DNA of 64,000 bases from Streptomyces sp. NBC_00258 (GTDB lineage Bacteria; Actinomycetota; Actinomycetes; Streptomycetales; Streptomycetaceae): assembly GCF_036182465.1 (NCBI RefSeq), contig NZ_CP108081.1, positions 3,472,001 to 3,536,000 of the forward strand, written 5' to 3'. Shown piece after piece: positions 1-7,719 of this stretch. The notes under the pieces were generated by a model. It saw only the letters and a program-made list of their open reading frames with translations, was not told the DNA's origin and did no database searches. A program made the translations under genes and the position numbers. The first letter of the stretch is position 1; each line of letters begins with the position of its first letter.

Positions 1-1073
1 AGCGGGAACTCGGCGTAGTCCTTCTCACCGTAGAGGTCACGGCCGTCGAGGTAGTGCAGGTTCGGGTCGTCGGCCGCCCGCTGTGCGACGGTCCGGGCGA
101 GTTCGTCGCGGATGACGTTGAGCGTCAGGCGCCCGGCGGCACGTTCGGCGGGGTCGCCCGTGGCCTTGAACCGCAGGGTTCCGCCGTCGAGGTCGGGCGC
201 GAGGGGGCCGGGAGTGTCCTCCTGGACCGGGCACAGGACGGGGGACACGACCAGCAGCGGGGTGGTCGGATGGCCCTCGCGGACGGTGTCGAGGAAGCCG
301 TGGACCGCGGGGGTGAAGGCGCGCAGGCGCATCGCGTCGGCGTTGACGATGTTGATGCCGATCTTGAGACTGATCAGGTCCGCGGGAGTGTCCCGCATCG
401 CGCGCGCGGTGAACGGGTCGAGCAGCGCGCTGCCGCCGAAGCCCAGGTTGACCAGTTCCACCCCGCCCCGGCTCGCGGCCAGGGCCGGCCAAATGGCGGT
501 CGGGTGGGCCGCGTTCGAGCCATGACTGATCGAACTGCCGTGGTGCAGCCACACCTTGCGGCCGCTGTCCGGCGCCGGCTCGACGGGCGCATCGGTGCGC
601 AGGGCGATCAACTCGGTGATCTCCGTGTGCGGAAGCCAGATCTCGACGTCCTTTTCACGCGCGGGCAGTTCGGTGAACCGGGCGGTGCCGGCGGGCCCCT
701 CGGTCAGTTCGGCGGCCTGGGTGACCATGTCGACGATCGTGCGCAGGTTGCCGCCGGCCACCGTGGCCTGGGCGGCGAGACGGCCGTCGACCAGCAGGTC
801 GTACACACCGTCCGCCGGGGCCGGGAAGCCTCGGTAGACCCGCTTGGTGGGCAGTGTGTCCAGTTCGATGACGGTGGCCCTGGTGCGGAAGACCAGCCGC
901 ACGCCGGAGGGCTGGGCCTCGGCCACGGCGAGTTGGTCGTCGGGGATCTGCCGACGGGCCCGAGCGGGCAGGCGATGAGGCAGCAGGCCGTGTGCGGTCG
1001 GCTCCACGTCGAGGAAACCGCGCAGCATGTCCGCGGTGACAGGTGTGGTGATCCAGTCGTGATCGGTGTTCAT
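1..1073 (-). CDS. SGNH/GDSL-family hydrolase (3' end cut by window)
   Basis: The reading frame opens at an ATG and runs off the left edge, so only about 357 residues are visible. An N-terminal beta-rich region of about 170 residues precedes an SGNH fold. The block I nucleophile motif is HHGSSISHG, block II is GFGGSA, and the block III Asn is in KIGINIVNAD. The catalytic Asp/His block must lie beyond the edge. No signal peptide is seen, so it is probably cytoplasmic. Family knowledge makes it an esterase acting on an acetylated or acylated substrate; the substrate cannot be told. It follows the TetR gene on the same strand by 103 bp, and a perfect palindrome sits 10 bp before its start. Confidence 0.75.
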   Translation of the reverse strand, partial: MNTDHDWITTPVTADMLRGFLDVEPTAHGLLPHRLPARARRQIPDDQLAVAEAQPSGVRLVFRTRATVIELDTLPTKRVYRGFPAPADGVYDLLVDGRLAAQATVAGGNLRTIVDMVTQAAELTEGPAGTARFTELPAREKDVEIWLPHTEITELIALRTDAPVEPAPDSGRKVWLHHGSSISHGSNAAHPTAIWPALAASRGGVELVNLGFGGSALLDPFTARAMRDTPADLISLKIGINIVNADAMRLRAFTPAVHGFLDTVREGHPTTPLLVVSPVLCPVQEDTPGPLAPDLDGGTLRFKATGDPAERAAGRLTLNVIRDELARTVAQRAADDPNLHYLDGRDLYGEKDYAEFP

Positions 1074-1082
1074 TGCCTCAAC

Positions 1083-1096
1083 CTGTTGATCAACAG
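1083..1096. promoter_or_regulatory. Perfect 14-bp palindrome at the 5' edge of the SGNH hydrolase gene
   Basis: CTGTTGATCAACAG is a perfect palindrome ending 10 bp before the start codon of the SGNH hydrolase. A dimeric regulator bound here would block transcription or early elongation. The TGTTGATCAACA core is the kind of site used by GntR/LacI/MarR-type dimers. The cognate regulator is unknown. Confidence 0.45.
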
Positions 1097-1176
1097 TTTC
1101 AGATGGTTCGTACGGTTCGGATGCGCCGGTGTGCGGCGCGGCGGACCGCCTCCGGCGCGGCGGCGGACCTTGCCGG

Positions 1177-1746
1177 TCAGTGCGCGGTCCAGTTGCGCAG
1201 CAGGGTGTCGAGGGAGTCCAGGGTCCAGGCCCAGGACTCCTGCGAGGGGACAGCGGTGTGGCTGAAGCCTCCGGCCATCTCCAGGCTCACGTAGCCGTGG
1301 AAGACGCTGCCCAGCATCCGGACCGCGTGTGTCTGGTCCGGTTCCGTCAGGTCGTAGCCGCGGAGGATCGCCCGTGTCATCTGCGCGTGCCGGACGCCGG
1401 CGCTGGCGGCCGCCGTCTCGGGGTCGAGCCTGAACCGGGCGGCGTCGTAGCGACCGGGGTACTCCCGGGCGTAGTCGCGGTAGGCATCCGCGAAGGCGGC
1501 CAGGGCGTCCCTGCCGGCCCGCCCGGCGAGGGCGGCGGCGACCCGGTCGGCGAGTTCCTCCAGCGCGAACAGGGCGATCCGGGTCTTGAGGTCGTGCGAG
1601 TTCTTCACGTGCGAGTACAGACTCGCGACCTTGACGTCGAATCGCCGGGCGAGTTCCGAGACGGTCACGTGGTCGAAGCCGACCTCGTCGGCCAGCTCCG
1701 CCCCCGCCCGGGTCAGGCGCTCCGTGGTCAGCCCTACTCGAACCAT
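1177..1746 (-). CDS. TetR-family transcriptional regulator (first paralog)
   Basis: This is a 189-residue TetR protein. The N-terminal helix-turn-helix covers about residues 10-50 (ELARRFDVKVASLYSHV). The C-terminal ligand domain is of the type that contains ALAAFADAYRDYA and a late FHGY motif (TetR_C_33/WHG-like). The start chosen at 1746 follows a GAGAGAGG ribosome site. A longer frame adds eight residues and is less likely. It is clearly paralogous to the regulator at 2418-2996, and the two flank the FBP-domain gene. A CATAAT -10 (1773-1778, minus strand) and a perfect inverted repeat lie in the divergent promoter, so autoregulation and control of the FBP gene are likely. The ligand is unknown. 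Confidence 0.85.
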   Translation of the reverse strand: MVRVGLTTERLTRAGAELADEVGFDHVTVSELARRFDVKVASLYSHVKNSHDLKTRIALFALEELADRVAAALAGRAGRDALAAFADAYRDYAREYPGRYDAARFRLDPETAAASAGVRHAQMTRAILRGYDLTEPDQTHAVRMLGSVFHGYVSLEMAGGFSHTAVPSQESWAWTLDSLDTLLRNWTAH

Positions 1747-1779
1747 AACCAGCCTCTCTCTTGCCGACAACTATTATGC

Positions 1780-1804
1780 ATTTGCCTAACACCTTTAGGC
1801 AAAT
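1780..1804. promoter_or_regulatory. TetR-type operator in the divergent promoter
   Basis: A perfect inverted repeat with 10-bp arms (ATTTGCCTAA / TTAGGCAAAT) and a 5-bp centre lies between the TetR gene and the FBP gene. It abuts a TAGCCT -10 element (1805-1810) of the plus-strand gene and covers the -35 region of the minus-strand CATAAT promoter. One bound dimer could therefore repress both genes. Confidence 0.65.
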
Positions 1805-1817
1805 TAGCCTGCCTCTC

Positions 1818-2309
1818 ATGAAGCCGCTGACCGAGCAAGAGATCCGTACCGCGTTCGTGAACTGCACCAAGGGCGAGTCGAAGCGCCTGTCCGTCCCCCG
1901 CGACCTGGCCGAACGGCCGTGGGACGAGCTGGACTTCCTCGGCTGGCGCGACCCACAGGCCCCCGACCGTGCCTACCTCGCCACCGAGCTGGACGGCCGT
2001 CCGGTGGCGCTCGCGCTGCGCGGCACCGGCGCCTCCTCCTGGCAGACGCGGCGCAGCATGTGCTCGATATGCCTGACCACCCACACCGGGGGCGTCTCGC
2101 TGCTCGTCGCCGCGAAGGCGGGCAGGGCCGGGCAGCAGGGCAATTCCGTGGGCGCCTACATGTGCAGCGACCTCGCCTGCCCGCTGTACGTGCGGGGCAG
2201 GAAGGACGCGGGCGTCGGCGCGCGGCTCCCCGAGTCGCTCACCCTGGAGGAGAAGATCCAGCGGACCGTCGCGAATCTCGCCGCGTTCATCGCAAAGGTC
2301 ACCGCATGA
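1818..2309 (+). CDS. FBP/FusB-type treble-clef zinc-finger protein
   Basis: This 163-residue protein matches the C-terminal zinc-finger domain of elongation-factor-G-binding (FusB/FBP) proteins. Two cysteine pairs frame the finger: CSIC near residue 80 and CSDLAC near residue 120, joined by a Gly-rich strand ending in GAYMCSDLACPLYVRG. FusB proteins bind EF-G and free ribosomes stalled by fusidic acid. Whether this actinobacterial branch confers resistance is not known. ATG 1818 was chosen because MKPLTEQEI begins the conserved region. There is no ribosome site, but TAGCCT lies 7 bp upstream, so translation is probably leaderless. An upstream TTG at 1761 would extend the frame through the operator and is unlikely. 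Confidence 0.75.
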   Translation: MKPLTEQEIRTAFVNCTKGESKRLSVPRDLAERPWDELDFLGWRDPQAPDRAYLATELDGRPVALALRGTGASSWQTRRSMCSICLTTHTGGVSLLVAAKAGRAGQQGNSVGAYMCSDLACPLYVRGRKDAGVGARLPESLTLEEKIQRTVANLAAFIAKVTA

Positions 2310-2372
2310 AGCGGCCCGCCCGGCACGTCGTCGGCGTCCGGCGGTCCGCCGCGGAATGGCCTGCTTGTTGCT

Positions 2373-2412
2373 ACCATCTCCAGGCTTTTGGCCAGAGCCC
2401 CTAGGAGATGGT
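2373..2412. promoter_or_regulatory. Inverted repeat covering the ribosome site of the second TetR gene
   Basis: The 9-bp arms ACCATCTCC (2373-2381) and GGAGATGGT (2404-2412) are perfect complements separated by 22 bp. The right arm contains the AGGAG ribosome site of the gene starting at 2418. It could be an operator, or an RNA hairpin that hides the ribosome site. Confidence 0.4.
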
Positions 2413-2417
2413 TGACG

Positions 2418-2996
2418 ATGGCCCGTGCCGGGATCACGGCCGACCGTCTCGTCGAGGCCGCCGCCGACCTCGCGGACGAGGTCGGCTTCGAGGGCGTCAC
2501 GCTGTCCGCGCTGGCCCGGCGGTTCGGTGTGAAGGACGCGAGCCTGTACTCGCACGTCAGGAGCCTGCACGACCTGCGCACCCGGGTCGCGCTCCTCGCG
2601 GGCGGCGAGATGGTCGACCGGATCTCCACGGCGGTGGCCGGAAGGGCCGGCAAGGACGCCCTGGCCGCCTTCGCCGACGCCTACCGGGAGTACGCGCTGG
2701 AGCGGCCGGGGCGTTACGCGGCCACGCAGATCCGTATCGACCAGGCCCTCGTCGCCTCCTCCCCCGTCTTCGCCCGGACCGGCGAGGTCACGTACGGGAT
2801 GCTCCGCGCGTACGGCCTCGACGAACCCGATCTCACCGACGCCGTCCGCCTGTTGAGAAGCACCTTCCACGGCTACTGCGCCCTGGAGGCCTCCGGCGGC
2901 TTCGGCGCCGCCCGTGACGTACAGACGTCCTGGAACCGGACGGTCGAGGCCCTCCATGTGCTGCTGGAGAACTGGCCGACGGCGAACGCCCCGTAG
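2418..2996 (+). CDS. TetR-family transcriptional regulator (second paralog)
   Basis: This is a 192-residue TetR regulator closely similar to the 1177-1746 product through the helix-turn-helix (LSALARRFGVKDASLYSHV) and the ligand domain (DALAAFADAYREYALERPGRY). The start at 2418 has an AGGAG ribosome site ten bases upstream. A longer frame begins at a TTG that would run through the inverted repeat. The pair probably arose by duplication around the FBP gene. Which of the two recognises the 1780-1804 operator cannot be told from sequence. Confidence 0.85.
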   Translation: MARAGITADRLVEAAADLADEVGFEGVTLSALARRFGVKDASLYSHVRSLHDLRTRVALLAGGEMVDRISTAVAGRAGKDALAAFADAYREYALERPGRYAATQIRIDQALVASSPVFARTGEVTYGMLRAYGLDEPDLTDAVRLLRSTFHGYCALEASGGFGAARDVQTSWNRTVEALHVLLENWPTANAP

Positions 2997-3132
2997 GGCG
3001 CGGACAACGCACGACCGGCCACGACGAACACGCGCCTTTCACGCATGAGTTGCCCTACCCCAGGTGCCCCCCTGACCACTTAGACTGGAAACTTCGCCGT
3101 TTCAAGTGCCGCCCTGGGAGAGGGAGCGCGCA

Positions 3133-4521
3133 GTGTCCCAACAGCAGCTCCGACGCGACGCGTCCAGGCGGGATCCCGATCCGCACGTGCCCCATGGCCC
3201 GCGCCCCGCGCGAATCGTGCGATGGCTGGGCGGCCTGGGCTGCGCGGCGGCCGGTTACGCGGTGTTCCAGTCCCTGGTAGGGGTGCTGCCGGACAGTATC
3301 GACGGGGAGTCCGCGCGGTACGCGATCGCCGTGGTGAGCGGGCTAGCGACGGCCATGGCGGCCTGGCTGTCGGCGGCGCTGCTCCGGTCCCGGTACGCGG
3401 ACAACACCCCTGTGCCGCCCGGGCAGTTGACGGTCAACGCCGCGGCTCTGTCGGGGCCCGGCCCGCTCGCCGCGCTGTTCTCCGCCTCGTACGACACCCT
3501 CGCCGAACAGGTCTGCGTGGTCGACGACCCGGTCCGCGGGCGGCTCACCGGGTGGCCCCACTCCCTCGACGAGAGCGGCCCCGGCCGGCCCACCTCGGTG
3601 GGTACCGCGTACGGCCTGCACATCATGCTCGACCTCGGGATGCCCGAGGGACGGATCGGCGCGGGCGACCTGGTGGACACGCTGTGGCGGCTGCGGCTGC
3701 CCGACGGCGGCTGGTCGGCACGCTCGCAGGGGTCCGAGGCCCGTCCGGAGGTGACCGCCCTGGTGCTGGGCGCGCTGGCCCGGGCGGGGGCCTCGCGGGA
3801 GCGGCTGGCGGCGGAGGTGGCGCACTGCGAGGCGGGCTTCACCCATGACCTCGACCGTACGGGACGGGAGTTGACGCATGTCGTGACGACCGTGCTGCGC
3901 GGTCTGCTGCGTGCCGCGCCGGGCTCGGACGCGCTGCCGCTGCTGCGGGACGCGCTGGTGGAGGGCGCGGTCACCGATCCGCGTCGCCAGCACCGGCGTT
4001 GCTGGGGCTACCGGCTCGCGCCGTTCCACGGCCCGCCGTCTCCGCTGCACACCGCACAGGCCGTGGTCGCCCTGGACCGTGCGGCCCGGGTGCTGGGCGG
4101 CGAGAGCGCCAACGGCCGCGCGGCTCGCGAGGACGGTGTGCGCTGGCTGCTGGCCTGCCCGGACGCCCCGCACGACGCCTGCCTGGATCTGGCCAACCTC
4201 CGCGAGGAGGTGCGCAGGCCCCGCACCGACGACCCGTCCCGCCACGAGGTCCTGAACGTACGGCACTTCACCGCTTCCTGGGTGGTCCGCGCACTGCTCA
4301 CCCCCGGCGCCCGGGACATCGCCCTGGAGGACGGCCTTGAGGAGGAGTGGCGGGAGCGCCTGAGCGGCGCGGTGAGCGCGGTATGGGCGGGGCAGACGGA
4401 CGGCATATGGACCTGGGTCCGCGACGACACCAGCGAACTGCGCCGCCCCATGTGGATGACCTATCAGGGTCTTTCGGCGCTGCGGGCGCATGCCGTATGG
4501 GTATACCGACCGAGTGGCTGA
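3133..4521 (+). CDS. Membrane-anchored terpenoid-cyclase/prenyltransferase-fold protein
   Basis: The 462-residue product has two hydrophobic segments near the N-terminus (about residues 27-48 and 62-84) followed by a helical domain with alpha/alpha-toroid repeats of the squalene-cyclase/prenyltransferase type. LRLPDGGWSARSQ and the downstream W-rich repeats are QW-like signatures. The catalytic DXDD motif of squalene-hopene cyclases is not seen, so a binding or non-classical role is likely. The GTG at 3133 has a strong AGGGAG site 6-7 bp upstream; the GTG at 3106 would lie within that leader. The cupin gene follows after 16 bp, so they are probably co-transcribed. Confidence 0.6.
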   Translation: MSQQQLRRDASRRDPDPHVPHGPRPARIVRWLGGLGCAAAGYAVFQSLVGVLPDSIDGESARYAIAVVSGLATAMAAWLSAALLRSRYADNTPVPPGQLTVNAAALSGPGPLAALFSASYDTLAEQVCVVDDPVRGRLTGWPHSLDESGPGRPTSVGTAYGLHIMLDLGMPEGRIGAGDLVDTLWRLRLPDGGWSARSQGSEARPEVTALVLGALARAGASRERLAAEVAHCEAGFTHDLDRTGRELTHVVTTVLRGLLRAAPGSDALPLLRDALVEGAVTDPRRQHRRCWGYRLAPFHGPPSPLHTAQAVVALDRAARVLGGESANGRAAREDGVRWLLACPDAPHDACLDLANLREEVRRPRTDDPSRHEVLNVRHFTASWVVRALLTPGARDIALEDGLEEEWRERLSGAVSAVWAGQTDGIWTWVRDDTSELRRPMWMTYQGLSALRAHAVWVYRPSG

Positions 4522-4537
4522 GACTGGAGAAGCGTGC

Positions 4538-5263
4538 ATGGGTGGTCGGCAGGTCCTGGCGGCGCGGAGGCTGCTCGCCGAGGCACTGGGCGGCGAACTG
4601 CCCGAGCACGAAAGGGTGTTGGCGGCGCGCTCGGTCGTCGCCGAACTGGGCTCCCCGGACCGCCTGTTGGAGCTGACCGCCGAACTCGCCTCCGGTGAGG
4701 GCGATCCGGGCGCCTGCGCCCGCCTCTCGTACCGCCATGTCCTCGGCTTCGACAAGCTCCTGCTCATCGACGGCGGCCCGCATCACATGCTGCGCGCCCA
4801 TCTGTGGCATGCGGGGCGCGGGGCGATCGGCAAGGAGGACATCCACAACCACCGTTCCCCGCTTGCCTCTTATGTCGTACGGGGGCGGCTGGCGATGGAG
4901 CTGTACGCGCCCCGGGAGGGCGGCGGCATCGAGGCGGACCGCTACCGGGAGTCCCTGGCGGACGGGTCGGCCGACTGGCTGCTGGAGCCGACGGGTCCGG
5001 CCCGGCTGCACCTCACGCAGGTCGCGGAGTACGCGGCAGGGAGCACCTACGCCCTGCCGGCGCACACCCTGCACCGGGCGTGGTGCGACACGGCCGAGCC
5101 GACGGTGACGCTCTTCCTGGAGACGGGGAACGGACGGCGGGAGCACACCGACGTGTTCACGGCGGCGGGGCCGCATCCGGGGTCCGTGCCGAAGGTGCCG
5201 CTCGACGTGGCGGGCTATCTGGCCGAACTCGACGCGCTGGCGGAGTTGCTCAGAAGCTCGTGA
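4538..5263 (+). CDS. Cupin-fold, cysteine-dioxygenase-like protein
   Basis: This 241-residue protein has an N-terminal helical part and a C-terminal cupin barrel. The metal-ligand pattern HNHRSPLASYVVRGRL (about residue 104) with a later HTLHRAW (about residue 183) resembles cysteine-dioxygenase-type cupins, in which two or three histidines hold Fe(II). The substrate is unknown. ATG 4538 is supported by a GGAGA site seven bases upstream; the longer start at 4490 overlaps the previous gene. Its 3' end overlaps the tail of the convergent NUDIX gene by 14 bp. It probably forms an operon with the toroid protein. Confidence 0.55.
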   Translation: MGGRQVLAARRLLAEALGGELPEHERVLAARSVVAELGSPDRLLELTAELASGEGDPGACARLSYRHVLGFDKLLLIDGGPHHMLRAHLWHAGRGAIGKEDIHNHRSPLASYVVRGRLAMELYAPREGGGIEADRYRESLADGSADWLLEPTGPARLHLTQVAEYAAGSTYALPAHTLHRAWCDTAEPTVTLFLETGNGRREHTDVFTAAGPHPGSVPKVPLDVAGYLAELDALAELLRSS

Positions 5264-5672
5264 GGGCCTGACGGACGATGTCCAGGTTGTACGCGTCGAT
5301 GTCGACGCTGTGGAGTTCGGCGGGACTCAGCCAGACGTACCTCTGGTCCGGCTTCTGGAGGGTGATGTGCCAGGAGAGGGGCTTGACCAGGAAGTTCTGC
5401 TGCCAGTTCTTGATCTCGTGCCCCTGGTACTCGCTCACGAAGGACGATTCGCCGACCTTCCGGACGACCTCGCCGAGAAGGCCCGTCTCTTCCTTGAGCT
5501 CCCGCAGCACACCGTCCTCGGGACTCTCGCCGGGCTCCAGCTTTCCGCAGGGAACACCCCACACCAGGGGGAGGAACCGCTCGGTCTCGCTGCGGCGCAC
5601 CAACAGCACACGGCCTTCGTGCATCACGACGGCGGCCGCCAGTCGCTTGTCGCCGGGGATCTCCATGTCCAT
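5250..5672 (-). CDS. NUDIX hydrolase
   Basis: This 140-residue protein carries the complete NUDIX box, starting GKLEPGESPEDG and ending RELKEETGL, with the metal-binding RELxEE helix. It should hydrolyse a nucleoside-diphosphate-linked substrate, possibly as a sanitising enzyme. The start MDMEIPGDK follows a GAGG ribosome site five bases upstream; the upstream in-frame extension is not conserved-looking. A TATAGA -10 element lies on the minus strand at 5712-5717. It is tail-to-tail with the cupin gene. Confidence 0.85.
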   Translation of the reverse strand: MDMEIPGDKRLAAAVVMHEGRVLLVRRSETERFLPLVWGVPCGKLEPGESPEDGVLRELKEETGLLGEVVRKVGESSFVSEYQGHEIKNWQQNFLVKPLSWHITLQKPDQRYVWLSPAELHSVDIDAYNLDIVRQALTSF

Positions 5673-5742
5673 GGTTCCTCGGTCCCTCGCCGGTCGGAGT
5701 CCACAGGGTTCTATACCCACGAAAACATCAACGCTACCAGGG

Positions 5743-6552
5743 TCACCCAAGGGCGTCCGGCCGTTGTGAGCCTGGCCGTACGAGCGCCTGCACCTCGCCG
5801 TACGTCGGCGCGGGCCCCTCGACGGGCCGGCCCGACCGGATCAGGGCAGCCGTCTCCAGAGCAGCGCCCAGGGCCCTGCGGTAGAGGAGCGAACCGAGAC
5901 TGACACGGCGTACGCCCAGGTCGGCGAGGGCGGGCACGGTCGGGCCCGTGGGCGAGTAGAGGATGTTGAGAGGAGCCTCCAGGGTCTTCAGCAGGGCGGT
6001 GATCCGGGCCGGGTCGGAGAGGCCCGGGACGAACACGCCGTCGGCGCCCGCCTGTTGGTAGGCGTCGAGGCGGCGGCTCGTGTCGTCCATGTCACCGCCG
6101 CCGTCACCGTCGCCCAGCCAGTGGGTGTCGGTCCGGGCGTTCACGAACAGGCCCGGTACGGCGGACTTCACCGCCGCGATCTTCGCCGCGTGGAGTTCGG
6201 CGGGTGCCAGGGTGCCGTCGGGGCGGCCGTCCTCCAGGTTGATGCCCACGGCCCCGACGGCGGCCAGTTCGCGGGCCATCCCGGCGACCTCGTCCGGGTC
6301 GTCGCTGAAGCCGCCCTCGGTGTCGACCGAGAGGAGGAACGGGCCGTTGCCCAGCGCCAGGGCCAGGTTCAGTGTCGCGTCGCGGGTCGCCGCCACCCCG
6401 TCGGGCAGTCCGGCGGCCGCGGCCACTCCCAGGCTGGTCGTGCCGACCGCCGCGAAGCCCTGTGCGGCCAGGGCCGCCGCCGAGGCGTGGTCCCAGGCGT
6501 TGGGGAGCAGCAGCGGGGCGTCGGTGTGGTGAAGCGCGGCGAACGCGGTCAC
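5743..6552 (-). CDS. Isocitrate lyase/PEP mutase family protein
   Basis: This 269-residue TIM-barrel protein belongs to the PEP phosphonomutase/2-methylisocitrate lyase superfamily. Signature stretches are LLPNAWDHASA at the start, LSVDTEGGFSDDP and GINLEDG (metal and phosphate site), and FVNARTDTHW. The classical lyase KKCGH motif is absent, so it is one of the many 'oxaloacetate decarboxylase-like' members with unassigned substrate. The GTG start overlaps the stop of the upstream DinB gene by four bases, so the two are translationally coupled. Confidence 0.8.
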   Translation of the reverse strand: MTAFAALHHTDAPLLLPNAWDHASAAALAAQGFAAVGTTSLGVAAAAGLPDGVAATRDATLNLALALGNGPFLLSVDTEGGFSDDPDEVAGMARELAAVGAVGINLEDGRPDGTLAPAELHAAKIAAVKSAVPGLFVNARTDTHWLGDGDGGGDMDDTSRRLDAYQQAGADGVFVPGLSDPARITALLKTLEAPLNILYSPTGPTVPALADLGVRRVSLGSLLYRRALGAALETAALIRSGRPVEGPAPTYGEVQALVRPGSQRPDALG

Positions 6553-7127
6553 GACGCACCGTCCAGGTCTCCGACGGCGTCGGCGTAGTACGTGGATCCC
6601 GTGAGGTGGAAGGCGAGTTGGCGGAAGGTCCAGCCGTCGCCGGGCGAGTGGTCGAGCTGTTCCTCGGTGAGCGCGGACAACCGGTTCGCCCAGATCCGGG
6701 CCAGCCGGCCGAGCCTGCTGCGGGCCTCGTCCAGGTCATCCTGGGTGAAGGGCGCGAGATCGGCGGGTGTGGTGGTCGCGGAGGCGTGCCAGTGGTCGGG
6801 CAGCGGGCGCTCACCGACGAGCCGTGCCTCCAGTTCGGCGAGGTGGTCGACCATGTGGTCGGCGACCCGGCGGACGGCCTTGTGCGGGGTGTGGACGCGG
6901 TCGTCGGCCTGGGCGGGCGTCCCGTCCCAGGCGGTCCAGGTCGCGGCCAGCGCGAGGACGTGGTCGACCATGGCGGTGACGGCTTCCGCCGGGTCGCGGT
7001 CGTCGGTGGCCGGGGCACTCTCCACCGGTGCCATGGAGGTCGCAGGTGCTCCGGGGGCCGCAGGGGCGGCCGGCACCGCGGGTGTTTGAGGCGCTCCGGA
7101 TACTGCGCGCGCTTCGGACGTGGTCAT
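6549..7127 (-). CDS. DinB/maleylpyruvate-isomerase-fold protein
   Basis: This 192-residue protein has an Ala/Pro-rich N-terminal tail (about 40 residues) and a four-helix DinB-like bundle. Metal-site histidines are in HMVDHLAELE (about residue 89) and RQLAFHLTGS (about residue 170). In actinobacteria this fold is used for mycothiol-dependent S-transferases. The specific reaction is unknown. It is first in a two-gene operon with the PEP-mutase-family gene. Confidence 0.6.
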   Translation of the reverse strand: MTTSEARAVSGAPQTPAVPAAPAAPGAPATSMAPVESAPATDDRDPAEAVTAMVDHVLALAATWTAWDGTPAQADDRVHTPHKAVRRVADHMVDHLAELEARLVGERPLPDHWHASATTTPADLAPFTQDDLDEARSRLGRLARIWANRLSALTEEQLDHSPGDGWTFRQLAFHLTGSTYYADAVGDLDGAS

Positions 7128-7287
7128 ACGGCAACGCTAGGGGCGGAACGCTTCGGCGCTCGCCGAACGGTCCGGGGCCCCGGCCCCTGAGTCGGACCCG
7201 CTCCCTCCGTGCAACCCCTGCCGGGACTCGGGCGTCTCAACCAACGCCGGGCACCCCTGCGTGCCCGGTACGGGGGAGGACGGCGCG

Positions 7288-7710
7288 ATGGCCGACAAGG
7301 GGAAGCACGGCTTCGTCCGGAGCGTGCGGCGGTTCTTCTGGCTGCCCCGTGACATGCCACGCCGTCCGGCCGCGGCGGGGCCCCTGGTGCGGGCGTTGCT
7401 GTTCGGTCTGGCCATGGGGGCCGTCTTCGCGGTGTTCACCCCGGACGACGACGTCGTGACGCCGTCGCTCATGACGGTCATCGTGTGGGTGGCCATGCTC
7501 GACGACGTGATCAAAGGAGTGCGGCACCGCTGGCCGGCCTTCCTGACCTCGTGGGCCGTCTGCTGGGGTCTCGCCCGGCTCCTGTCCGCGAAGATGCCGG
7601 GTCTCGGCGATTCCCACTGGGACGAGTTCGCCGCTTTCGCTCCGGCCACGGCGGTGTCCGTGGCCGTGTTCGTCGAGATCACACGGCTGCCCCAGAACCG
7701 ACGCCTGTGA
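7288..7710 (+). CDS. Small membrane protein of unknown function
   Basis: This 140-residue protein has a basic N-terminus and three or four predicted membrane spans (about residues 34-50, 58-75, 83-102 and 113-130). I do not recognise a family. The ATG at 7288 follows a GGGGGAGG ribosome site. It is monocistronic and converges on the DUF2264 gene with a 9-bp gap. Confidence 0.6.
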   Translation: MADKGKHGFVRSVRRFFWLPRDMPRRPAAAGPLVRALLFGLAMGAVFAVFTPDDDVVTPSLMTVIVWVAMLDDVIKGVRHRWPAFLTSWAVCWGLARLLSAKMPGLGDSHWDEFAAFAPATAVSVAVFVEITRLPQNRRL

Positions 7711-7719
7711 CCCGCGCGC

